DNA of 25,974 nt, taken from the NCBI GenBank assembly GCA_900547565.1, contig URHI01000011.1, positions 1 through 25,974 of the forward strand, written 5' to 3'. Position 1 is the stretch's first letter; each line of letters opens with the position of its first letter. Both the position numbers and the translations under genes were made by a program. This stretch comes from an uncultured Eubacteriales bacterium (GTDB lineage: Bacteria > Bacillota > Clostridia > Oscillospirales > CAG-272). The notes under the pieces were generated by a model. It did no database searches, was not told the DNA's origin, and saw nothing but the letters and a program-made list of their open reading frames with translations. This document shows, piece after piece, positions 13,714 to 20,515 of this stretch.

Positions 13714-15655
13714 CAAAAATGTTGCGGCATCTGCCAAGCCCCGTATGAATCCGGGTGTTCTGGGCCGTGTCATAAAAATGCTGATACGGTTTTACCCCGT
13801 GCTTATTCCCGTGACCGCGGTCTGCATTATACTGTCGGCAGTTGTATCTTCTATACCGGCGATCTTCACCCAAAAGGTATTTGCCATTCTCAAGGTATAT
13901 ATCGAAAACGGCAACTTTGACTGGAATGTTGCCAAAGCCGAAATATTGCCTTTGGTTGCTGTTCTTGCGGTATTGTACGTGCTTTCGATTGCACTCATAA
14001 CCTGCTACACGCAGCTAATGGCGTTTATCACGCAAGGTTTTCTTGACAAGCTGCGCACACGCATGTTTGACGGCATGCAAAACCTCCCTGTAAAATATTT
14101 TGATACGCATAAGCACGGCGATATTATGAGCTATTATACAAACGACATTGACGCACTCCGCGAGCTGGTGTCAGGCTCTTTACCACAGGTTTTGTCATCG
14201 TCGGTGATAGTTATTACGGTGCTGGGCATTATGCTTTGGTACAGTATACCGATGACGCTTGTTGTGATACTGGGTATCGTTGCCATGGTGTTCGTATCTC
14301 GTAAAATCGGAGGTGGCTCGGCAAAATATTTTGTACGTCAGCAGAAAACGGTAGGTAAGACCGAGGGCTATATTCAGGAAATGATGAACGGGCAAAAGGT
14401 CATCAAGGTGTTCTGTCGCGAAAAACAGGTTAACGAAGATTTTGACCGTATTAACGAAGAGCTGTGTCATGACAGCTACCGCGCTCACGCTTATGCCAAC
14501 ACGCTGGGGCCGGTTATTATGAATATCGGAAATGTTCTATATGTTATCTGTGCAATGGTAGGAGGGCTGCTGCTGTTGTCCGGACTGCCAAACATCAGCC
14601 TGCGCGGACTTATTACCGCCGGCGGCTTCATGGGGCTGGGATTCACTATTGATATAGTAGTCCCGTTCCTTAACATGACCAAGCAGTTCACAGGAAATAT
14701 CAATCAGCTGTCACAGCAGGTCAACTCTATTGTCATGGCCATGGCGGGAGCTGAGCGTATATTCAGTCTTATGGATGAGAAGCCTGAGTCAGACGACGGT
14801 TACGTCACGCTGGTCAATTGCCGCACGGACGAGAACGGAAATATTGTCGAAACACCCGAGCGCACCGGTCACTGGGCATGGAAGCACCCGCACAGCGACG
14901 GCAGTCTGACATACACACCACTGCGAGGTGATGTCAGAATGGTTGATGTCGATTTTGCCTATGAGCCGGGTAAGGATGTGCTACACGATGTATCGGTCTA
15001 CGCCGAGCCGGGGCAAAAGGTAGCGTTTGTCGGTGCTACCGGTGCGGGTAAAACCACTATTACAAATCTTATCAACCGATTCTATGACATTGCCGACGGC
15101 AAGATACGCTATGACGGCATAAATATCAACAAGATCAAAAAATCTGACCTGCGCCGCTCGCTCGGAATAGTGCTTCAGGACACCAACCTGTTTACCGGAA
15201 GCGTCATGGACAACATACGCTACGGCAGGCTTGACGCAACTGACGAAGAGTGCATACAGGCTGCAAGGCTGGCCGGCGCTGATGACTTCATTACCCGTCT
15301 GCCTGACGGTTATGAAACAGAGCTGACCAACAACGGTGCCAACCTGTCCCAGGGACAGCGCCAGCTGATTGCCATTGCGCGTGCGGCTGTTGCCGACCCG
15401 CCGGTCATGATACTTGATGAAGCTACCTCGTCAATTGATACACGTACCGAAGCAATAGTTCAGCATGGTATGGATAAGCTTATGGAAGGCAGAACGGTGT
15501 TTGTTATCGCGCACCGGCTGTCGACTGTCAAAAACTCCGATGTTATAATGGTGCTTGACCACGGTCGAATAATCGAACGTGGCAGCCACGAAAAGCTGAT
15601 TGCAGAAAAGGGAACTTACTACCAGCTTTACACCGGTGCATTTGAGTTGGAATAA
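13706..15655 (+). CDS. ABC exporter half, catalytic subunit
   Basis: The 649-residue partner starts at ATG 13706, just after GGAGGTGAGG and overlapping the previous stop by eight bases; longer in-frame starts upstream lie wholly within the first gene. It has a six-helix membrane domain (about 15-345), an ATPase domain with consensus Walker A GATGAGKT (443-450), signature LSQGQRQ, and Walker B MILDEATSSID with D571 and catalytic E572. Before the ATPase there is an insert of about 55 residues (roughly 365-420, with NCRTDENGNIVETPER and WAWKHP) that clostridial members often carry. With the first gene it should form a heterodimer having one active and one degenerate ATP site. Confidence 0.95.
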   Translation: MSNKNVAASAKPRMNPGVLGRVIKMLIRFYPVLIPVTAVCIILSAVVSSIPAIFTQKVFAILKVYIENGNFDWNVAKAEILPLVAVLAVLYVLSIALITCYTQLMAFITQGFLDKLRTRMFDGMQNLPVKYFDTHKHGDIMSYYTNDIDALRELVSGSLPQVLSSSVIVITVLGIMLWYSIPMTLVVILGIVAMVFVSRKIGGGSAKYFVRQQKTVGKTEGYIQEMMNGQKVIKVFCREKQVNEDFDRINEELCHDSYRAHAYANTLGPVIMNIGNVLYVICAMVGGLLLLSGLPNISLRGLITAGGFMGLGFTIDIVVPFLNMTKQFTGNINQLSQQVNSIVMAMAGAERIFSLMDEKPESDDGYVTLVNCRTDENGNIVETPERTGHWAWKHPHSDGSLTYTPLRGDVRMVDVDFAYEPGKDVLHDVSVYAEPGQKVAFVGATGAGKTTITNLINRFYDIADGKIRYDGININKIKKSDLRRSLGIVLQDTNLFTGSVMDNIRYGRLDATDEECIQAARLAGADDFITRLPDGYETELTNNGANLSQGQRQLIAIARAAVADPPVMILDEATSSIDTRTEAIVQHGMDKLMEGRTVFVIAHRLSTVKNSDVIMVLDHGRIIERGSHEKLIAEKGTYYQLYTGAFELE

Positions 15656-15663
15656 AAAACCAC

Positions 15664-15701
15664 AAAAAAGCACAAGCCCATAGGTTGGCTTGTGCTTTTT
15701 T
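15664..15701. terminator. Strong bidirectional terminator
   Basis: A nine-pair stem GCACAAGCC/GGCTTGTGC is flanked by six A on one side and six T on the other, giving a canonical terminator on both strands. It serves the ABC exporter unit (plus) and the small membrane protein gene (minus). Confidence 0.92.
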
Positions 15702-15716
15702 GAATTTTGAGGCTAC

Positions 15717-15950
15717 TTAGTCGAGCCACCAAACCTTGCCGTTAAGCAGTACGCAGATAAGGTCAATGATCCAGACGATTGTGGGACCGAAGAACAGCAG
15801 CAGCACTGCAAGCACTATTCCTACCACATTCTGCTTGTCGATACTGCGGCACAGTCTGTACACACTCCATATGACATCAATAACGGGAAGACTGAAGATG
15901 ATTTTAACGATCAAAGGCAGATCGTCAATTGCGCTGATGAGTTGTTTCAT
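15717..15950 (-). CDS. Small membrane protein of unknown function
   Basis: The 77-residue product has a hydrophobic first segment (IVKIIFSLPVIDVIWSVY, about 14-31) and a second (VVGIVLAVLLLFFGPTIVWIIDLICVLL, about 42-69), then a short tail ending in WWLD. Similar short proteins (LPLIVKIIxALPxLDxIW pattern) are common in Clostridia, but I know no function for them. GGAGC lies seven bases before the ATG. It has its own promoter (15995-16023) and ends at the strong bidirectional terminator. Confidence 0.75.
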   Translation of the reverse strand: MKQLISAIDDLPLIVKIIFSLPVIDVIWSVYRLCRSIDKQNVVGIVLAVLLLFFGPTIVWIIDLICVLLNGKVWWLD

Positions 15951-15994
15951 AGCAATGCTCCAAAATATTTATTAACGGCAATCCGTTTTGCATT

Positions 15995-16023
15995 ATTATA
16001 CTATGTTTGAGCGGTCGAGTCAA
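15995..16023 (-). promoter_or_regulatory. Sigma-A promoter of the small membrane protein gene
   Basis: On the minus strand TTGACT (16023-16018), 17 bp, TATAAT (16000-15995). The leader contains a short inverted repeat ACGG-CAAT-CCGT near 15975-15986. Confidence 0.8.
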
Positions 16024-16059
16024 TAACCATTTGACAAAAAACAATATTTTACATGCTTT

Positions 16060-16803
16060 TCATACAAGTGTTGTAACAATATTGGCTACACCGCTGAGCG
16101 CCATAATAATGTACACGGCTTTTTTGATTTTTGGGCCGTCCATTTTGTCAAATACACGGCTGCCGACAACAAGGCCCGCTACCACTCCGACAAGTCCTAT
16201 TGCAAAGCATGCAAGTACGTTTGACGTGACAAATCCGGCCGACACCTTGACTCCAATAGAGTAGATGTTGGATATTGTGAAATATGCCTGAATGGTGGCC
16301 ATGTAGTGCACGGGTTGTTTTTCGGATTCCATGTAGTAGATTACAACCGGCGGGCCTCCCATGGAGAACAGTCCCCCGAGTATTCCCGACAAGGAGCCGG
16401 CAACAAGCCCACCATACCATGTGGGACGGATATGTATTTTGCCGGAAAAGATCAGAAAATAAAGGCTCAGCAATATCAGGGCAATGCCCAACAGCAACCG
16501 CATCAGTGTATCGGCCTGCCCCTTCATGAAGCTGACAGAAATGAAAGTAAACACCATGCTGCCTATGAGGGGAAATATTATGTTTTTCCAATGGATATTG
16601 CGGAACATTCTTATAGACACAGCCAGAGAGAGCAGCATTGACAGCATGGAGCTCAGCACATTCGCCTCGGTGTACGCCGACATGATATAAGGCAGGAAGG
16701 TCATAGCAAATATGCCGAAGCCGAAGCCGGACACACGCTGTATGAAGCTGGCAAAGAATGTGATAATAATTACGAGAGAAAACTGTAGTATAAGATTGTC
16801 CAT
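16060..16803 (-). CDS. TauE/SafE family (TSUP) membrane permease
   Basis: The 247-residue protein has seven to eight hydrophobic segments in two similar halves, as in the TauE/SafE family. The first half has FASFIQRVSGFGFGIFAMTF (about 17-36) and the second LVAGSLSGILGGLFSMGGPPVV (about 132-153), the family's paired glycine-rich segments. Members export or import sulfite, sulfoacetate or other small organic anions; the substrate here is unknown. It has its own sigma-A promoter and no obvious terminator before the next gene downstream (15950), which has its own promoter. Confidence 0.92.
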   Translation of the reverse strand: MDNLILQFSLVIIITFFASFIQRVSGFGFGIFAMTFLPYIMSAYTEANVLSSMLSMLLSLAVSIRMFRNIHWKNIIFPLIGSMVFTFISVSFMKGQADTLMRLLLGIALILLSLYFLIFSGKIHIRPTWYGGLVAGSLSGILGGLFSMGGPPVVIYYMESEKQPVHYMATIQAYFTISNIYSIGVKVSAGFVTSNVLACFAIGLVGVVAGLVVGSRVFDKMDGPKIKKAVYIIMALSGVANIVTTLV

Positions 16804-16835
16804 TTATGTGGCTCTTTTCTTTGTATATATATTCA

Positions 16836-16864
16836 ATGTTATCACATTTGTTTGCATTTGTCAA
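16836..16864 (-). promoter_or_regulatory. Sigma-A promoter of the TauE/SafE gene
   Basis: On the minus strand TTGACA (16864-16859), 17 bp, TAACAT (16841-16836). It lies about 33 bases before the ATG. Confidence 0.75.
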
Positions 16865-16866
16865 GA

Positions 16867-16903
16867 AAAAAATAACCCGGAAGCAGTAGCCTCCGGGATT
16901 ATT
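16867..16903 (-). terminator. Terminator after the CotF-like gene
   Basis: Read on the minus strand, CCCGGA and TCCGGG form a stem around a ten-base loop, extended by flanking AAT/ATT pairs and followed by a T-rich run (TTATTTTTT). It separates the CotF-like gene from the TauE/SafE promoter. Confidence 0.75.
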
Positions 16904-16908
16904 CGATA

Positions 16909-17364
16909 TCAGGAATACATGGAATTTTTGCTCATATAGTCGTACAACAGCTTGCCGTGTGCCTGCTCCTGTTTCTGTATGGTGCCGAGTGCAGAACGGG
17001 CTTCTTCGGTACTGAACTCAAAAATGCAGGTGTCGTACAGATGCGATACGTGCTTTTCGGTGGCCAGCAGGTCGGAGCAAAGAAAGGCATCAGACTTTTT
17101 TTCTTCGGTTTCACCGGTACTGTAAACCGCTGTGAAGTTACCCGAGGGTGCAGGAACATTGCTTATTGTAGCCGGAACGGTACCAGTTTGTATTGAATTT
17201 ATTGCCTTGAGATGTGAGCGCTCGACGTCAGCCAGCTGGCCAAACAGTTGACTGAGCTGAGGGTCGTGAGCAACTGCTGCGTGCTTGGTGTACTTGTCTA
17301 TGCACAATTTTTCCTGTTCCTGAAGATCCTTGAGCAGACCGGATTCCTTTTGTGTGAGCTGCAT
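16909..17364 (-). CDS. CotF-like spore coat / ferritin-like protein
   Basis: The 151-residue protein is a four-helix type. It starts with TQKESGLLKDLQEQEKLCIDKY, followed by DPQLSQLFGQLADVERSHLKAI. After a Pro/Ser/Thr-rich linker (about 62-85) come LLATEKHVSHLYDTCIFEFSTEEARSAL and IQKQEQAHGKLLYDYM, here split because the pair is long. The two helix pairs with ExxH-like positions match the coat F domain of the ferritin-like superfamily. Members are spore coat proteins or of unknown role. AAGGAG precedes the ATG. A possible sporulation-type promoter lies upstream, which would fit expression during sporulation. Confidence 0.85.
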   Translation of the reverse strand: MQLTQKESGLLKDLQEQEKLCIDKYTKHAAVAHDPQLSQLFGQLADVERSHLKAINSIQTGTVPATISNVPAPSGNFTAVYSTGETEEKKSDAFLCSDLLATEKHVSHLYDTCIFEFSTEEARSALGTIQKQEQAHGKLLYDYMSKNSMYS

Positions 17365-17395
17365 ATTTTTTCTCCTTAAAAAAAGATTACAGCTC

Positions 17396-17425
17396 TATTA
17401 TGTCCGCTGCTGCGGCATTTTATTA
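17396..17425 (-). promoter_or_regulatory. Possible sigma-G type (forespore) promoter of the CotF-like gene
   Basis: On the minus strand CATAATA (17402-17396) fits the sigma-G -10 consensus CATNHTA fully. TAATA (17425-17421), 18 bp upstream, fits the -35 consensus GHATR at four of five positions. No good sigma-A promoter is seen in the 65-base gap. The spacer holds a small CCGC/GCGG hairpin. The consensus is short, so this is tentative. Confidence 0.35.
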
Positions 17426-17429
17426 TATG

Positions 17430-19247
17430 TTATCTTACTTCAAAGGCAAATATATGTGCCTGGGCGCTACCGTACGTATTCCACAGCGAGTCGGAGAAGT
17501 AGGTCGCAAGCGGTATCAGACGGACGGCTGTGGTGTCCGCGTTGATATCGGCACGTATCATGCGCTGGTGATTTGAATCTGTTTCATAGGCGGTTTGCCA
17601 GTTGCCGTTGTCGTCAAGCACTTCAACCCTGAATGACTTAAGCATGCAACGCGGGAAGCCGAAGGTCGTGAAGTTATAGTCGCGACGGCGGTAGAGCACC
17701 GTGGAAATGTTAAGCACGTCGGGATTGCCGTCGACAAATTCACGGTCAAGGTCGCTGTCGACGATGAGCCTGAATGAATTTATGTGCGTTTTCTCAGGGA
17801 AGGTATAGGTAATGGCACGGTTGCACATACCGAAATATCCGTTGTCGTTGCCCCAGATCTTGCGCTCCATTCCGTTGAGCAGTGCCGAGGCGTCGCCCCA
17901 GTCGGCAGACAACTTGGCTTTGAGCGTAAGAGGTGATATGGCGCGACGGAATCCCGGAAGGAAGCAGTCGTCTTCCATAAGGCGTGCCTGAATGGCGTCT
18001 ATACGTTGCTCGGCGGCCTGACGCGGCGTAAGTCCGTGCTGAACCGCATCTGCAGCCGTGGTACCGACCGCCTGTCCCATTACGCCGCAGGTTGCCATGA
18101 CTCGCGTAGTGCTGAATGCTACATGACTTGCACTGATATTGCGCCCGGCAAACATAAGATTGTCAATGTTTTTTGAGTAAAGCGAGCGCAACGGTATGCC
18201 ATACGGCTCAGTGAGACGTCGCTTTTGCAGATGGCCTTCACCGTGGCCGGTCATATAGAATCCGCCGGGAAGGTGGTTGTCTATCTGCCATCCGCCGTAC
18301 GCGACAGTGTCGGGGAACTGTCGGCCGGACTCGACGTCCTGTTGCGTCAGTATGTAGTCGCCGACATAACGGCGGCTTTCCCGCTTGCCGGGCAGAAATC
18401 CGACCCAGTCAAGTTCCCAGTTGTCTGCGCCGTGGTCGCCCTGATTTTTGATGTGATCCCAAACTCCAAATGCGATTTTGAGCAGCTCATCCCTGATCTG
18501 TTCGGTGTCACGTATGGAGTCCTGCATACCGCCCAGCTCTATCCAATAGAAATTAGTATTTATCTTATCAAGACATTCATGCGGCTTGAAGTTCATTTCT
18601 TCGTCTGTGTGATATGTATATGCCCAGACCGGAGGGACGTATTCGCACTTGTGATCGGTTTCATGTGCTTGAATCATGAGGCTCATTCCCATGGTGTGGC
18701 GGTCGGCCACCTCAAGGCCGAATTCCTCTCCGAAGGTCGATTTTGCCTCACGACCGACCATATATTCGGCGTCAGTAAGTTCGGAAAGTATGCTGTCACC
18801 CGAGCAGTCGACAAAAATGTCGGCTTTTACGGTGTGCCAGGTATAGGTTGTGAGCTGAAAGCCTGTTACACTGTTGATATGTGTAGCGTCACTGTCAGCT
18901 TCACAGACAGAACAATTGAGCAGCAAAGTAATGTTTGGTTCGGCCATCACTTTTCCGTAAAGGAGGGCATCCCAAAGTGAGAAATTTCGTTCTTTGTTGC
19001 TATACATGTTGTCAAGGAGGATTTCCTCCATCAGTCCTGTTTCCTGAAGATTGCGTACGCGGCTTCCGGCGCCGGATACCCACATGCGTATTTCTGAAGA
19101 AGAGTTTCCGCCGAGAACGGGCCTATCCTGTATCAAAACCACTTTTGAGCCGCATCTTGCGGCTGAAATGGCGCAGAATACGCCGGCAAGACCGCCTCCG
19201 ACCACGCATATGTCTGTTTTATAAGTCTTTTCGAACTTTTGTTTCAT
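17430..19247 (-). CDS. FAD-dependent oxidoreductase with C-terminal discoidin-like domain
   Basis: The 605-residue protein belongs to the FAD_oxidored type (PF12831). The dinucleotide-binding motif VVGGGLAG lies at residues 15-22. It is followed by PVLGGNSSSEIR (43-54), GDHGADN (270-276), GKRESRR (287-293) and FAGRNISASHVAFSTTRVMA (366-385), all landmarks of this group. Residues about 465-605 form a beta-rich C-terminal domain resembling a discoidin fold. There is no signal peptide. The substrate is unknown; the group often sits beside sugar-catabolism genes. Databases sometimes label members 'xanthan lyase', which the fold does not support. GGAG stands eight bases before the ATG. It diverges from an AraC regulator and has no strong sigma-A promoter, so activation by that regulator is likely. 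Confidence 0.9.
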   Translation of the reverse strand: MKQKFEKTYKTDICVVGGGLAGVFCAISAARCGSKVVLIQDRPVLGGNSSSEIRMWVSGAGSRVRNLQETGLMEEILLDNMYSNKERNFSLWDALLYGKVMAEPNITLLLNCSVCEADSDATHINSVTGFQLTTYTWHTVKADIFVDCSGDSILSELTDAEYMVGREAKSTFGEEFGLEVADRHTMGMSLMIQAHETDHKCEYVPPVWAYTYHTDEEMNFKPHECLDKINTNFYWIELGGMQDSIRDTEQIRDELLKIAFGVWDHIKNQGDHGADNWELDWVGFLPGKRESRRYVGDYILTQQDVESGRQFPDTVAYGGWQIDNHLPGGFYMTGHGEGHLQKRRLTEPYGIPLRSLYSKNIDNLMFAGRNISASHVAFSTTRVMATCGVMGQAVGTTAADAVQHGLTPRQAAEQRIDAIQARLMEDDCFLPGFRRAISPLTLKAKLSADWGDASALLNGMERKIWGNDNGYFGMCNRAITYTFPEKTHINSFRLIVDSDLDREFVDGNPDVLNISTVLYRRRDYNFTTFGFPRCMLKSFRVEVLDDNGNWQTAYETDSNHQRMIRADINADTTAVRLIPLATYFSDSLWNTYGSAQAHIFAFEVR

Positions 19248-19287
19248 ACAAATTTCTCCATAATTTTATTTTCTTTTTGTTTGCCTG

Positions 19288-19315
19288 TTGACAAATTGAA
19301 AAATCTGTGTATAAT
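19288..19315 (+). promoter_or_regulatory. Sigma-A promoter of the AraC-type regulator
   Basis: TTGACA (19288-19293), 16 bp, TATAAT (19310-19315). The leader to the ATG is about 65 bases. It contains AATTATTGT at 19361, a near repeat of AATTATTAT at 19313. The opposite strand shows only a weak promoter for the FAD oxidoreductase. Confidence 0.75.
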
Positions 19316-19386
19316 TATTATAAGGGTTCACGGTAAAACAAATCAACCTGAAATAAGACAAATTATTGTGGAAATGTGATGTGATT

Positions 19387-20298
19387 ATGAAAAACTACGT
19401 TAAACAGCATACCGAGCAGGACATGTATGAGATCGGCGCTCCCGAGGCAGGGTACATCTATAACAATAAAAACGGTTGGAAGGATTTTGCGGTTCATGAT
19501 AGCATGATATTCTCCCACCGTGATAATGACTATACGGCCGAAAATTTTTATGAAGGCTTCCACAGCCACGATTATTATGAGGTGGTCTTCTATATTTCAG
19601 GCAAGGTAGAGTATGTCTGCGAAAACGACGTGTTCAAGCCCGGTGCCGGCATGGTCGTTGCCAGTCTGCCTGACACAATGCACACAGCACGGTTGCTTGA
19701 CGCCAGCCGTTATCAGCGTTTTGTGTTTTATTTCAAACGTGATTTCTTTACTTATTGCGGACAGGAGGTCCCGCTCCCGGCGTTTTTTGAAGCTCACGGC
19801 GGACACGGTGCCTTCCAGCCCGACGCTACGCTTTATGAAAAACTGCTCAGGCTGGCAGAGGAGGCAGAGTCGGCTGCACTTATGGCATCGGTGGAAGGCC
19901 GCGTGCTTGCTTACAGCTATATAATTCAGTTCTTCGCACTGCTGTGCGGAGTTGATTTTGCAGCGTCCGAAAACAATGATAAACTGCCTGAAAATGTTGC
20001 ACGGATAAAGAAATATATAGATACGTATTATAGTTCTATTGAAGGAGTCAGCGAGATAGCTTCATATTTCTTCTATAGCCGTGAGCATGCGTCACGCTTG
20101 TTCCGACAATACTTCAATATTACTCTGTCAGAATACCTCATGCAGCGGCGTGTTGCGGAAAGTGCCAAGCTGTTGGCTGACGGCCAAAGCGTAACACAGG
20201 CTTGCTATGCGGTTGGCTTCCGTAGCGTTTCTTCATATATAAATGCCTTCCGGCGCATCATGGGGTGTTTGCCGTCTGAGTACAAAAAGAGAAAGTAA
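19387..20298 (+). CDS. AraC family transcriptional regulator
   Basis: The 303-residue protein has an N-terminal cupin-like sensor, with FHSHDYYEVVFYISGKVEY at about 59-76 and HTARL at about 99-103. The C-terminal AraC DNA-binding domain (about 200-300) has its first helix-turn-helix at VSEIASYFFYSREHASRLFRQ and its second at SVTQACYAVGFRSVSSYINAFRRIMGCLPSEY (each split here from the full stretch). The layout is that of carbohydrate-responsive regulators. The ATG at 19387 is chosen over an in-frame TTG at 19366. Ribosome binding is weak. It is divergent from the FAD oxidoreductase at 17430-19247, its most likely target. Confidence 0.92.
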   Translation: MKNYVKQHTEQDMYEIGAPEAGYIYNNKNGWKDFAVHDSMIFSHRDNDYTAENFYEGFHSHDYYEVVFYISGKVEYVCENDVFKPGAGMVVASLPDTMHTARLLDASRYQRFVFYFKRDFFTYCGQEVPLPAFFEAHGGHGAFQPDATLYEKLLRLAEEAESAALMASVEGRVLAYSYIIQFFALLCGVDFAASENNDKLPENVARIKKYIDTYYSSIEGVSEIASYFFYSREHASRLFRQYFNITLSEYLMQRRVAESAKLLADGQSVTQACYAVGFRSVSSYINAFRRIMGCLPSEYKKRK

Positions 20299-20335
20299 TT
20301 CAGCAGTCTGAAATATTGTCTGCCAAAATATCAGC

Positions 20336-20377
20336 AAAAGCGTAGCCGACTGCTTGGTCGGTTACGCTTTTATTTTT
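20336..20377 (+). terminator. Terminator after the AraC gene
   Basis: AAAAGCGTA pairs with TACGCTTTT, extended inward by CCGAC/GTCGG, with the T-rich run TTTTATTTTT following. It ends ten bases before the CIRCE element of clpB. Confidence 0.88.
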
Positions 20378-20386
20378 AGAAAAGTA

Positions 20387-20413
20387 TTAGCACTCTATTA
20401 TAACGAGTGCTAA
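20387..20413 (+). promoter_or_regulatory. CIRCE operator (HrcA-binding site) of clpB
   Basis: TTAGCACTC (20387-20395), a nine-base spacer and GAGTGCTAA (20405-20413) reproduce the CIRCE consensus exactly. HrcA binds this repeat and represses heat-shock genes. The spacer contains TATTAT/TATAAC, which could be the -10 box, so HrcA would directly block polymerase. The -35 (TTAGAA, 20376-20381) is weak and overlaps the end of the preceding terminator. hrcA itself is not in the window. Confidence 0.97.
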
Positions 20414-20515
20414 TGTTTACAATTTGGACATAAAATGCTGTATATTTGTTAATAATCGCAGAGTAGAATATATATCGTCAGAAATGATAGAAAAGCAGAA
20501 CAGGGAGGCAAAAAT

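Noticed and set aside
13204..13773. Minus-strand frame of about 189 codons across the exporter junction
   Set aside because: It is antisense to the ATPase motifs of the first subunit and to the well-supported overlap of the two subunits.
18225..18980. Plus-strand frame of 251 codons inside the first FAD oxidoreductase
   Set aside because: It has no ribosome binding site or domain, and the opposite strand carries the conserved enzyme motifs.
17430..19247. Xanthan lyase label sometimes given to this family
   Set aside because: The protein has a clear FAD-binding motif and no polysaccharide lyase fold, so an oxidoreductase is the supported call.
19366..19386. TTG start for the AraC regulator
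   Set aside because: It has no ribosome binding site and adds seven unconserved-looking residues; the ATG at 19387 is simpler, though its own site is also weak.
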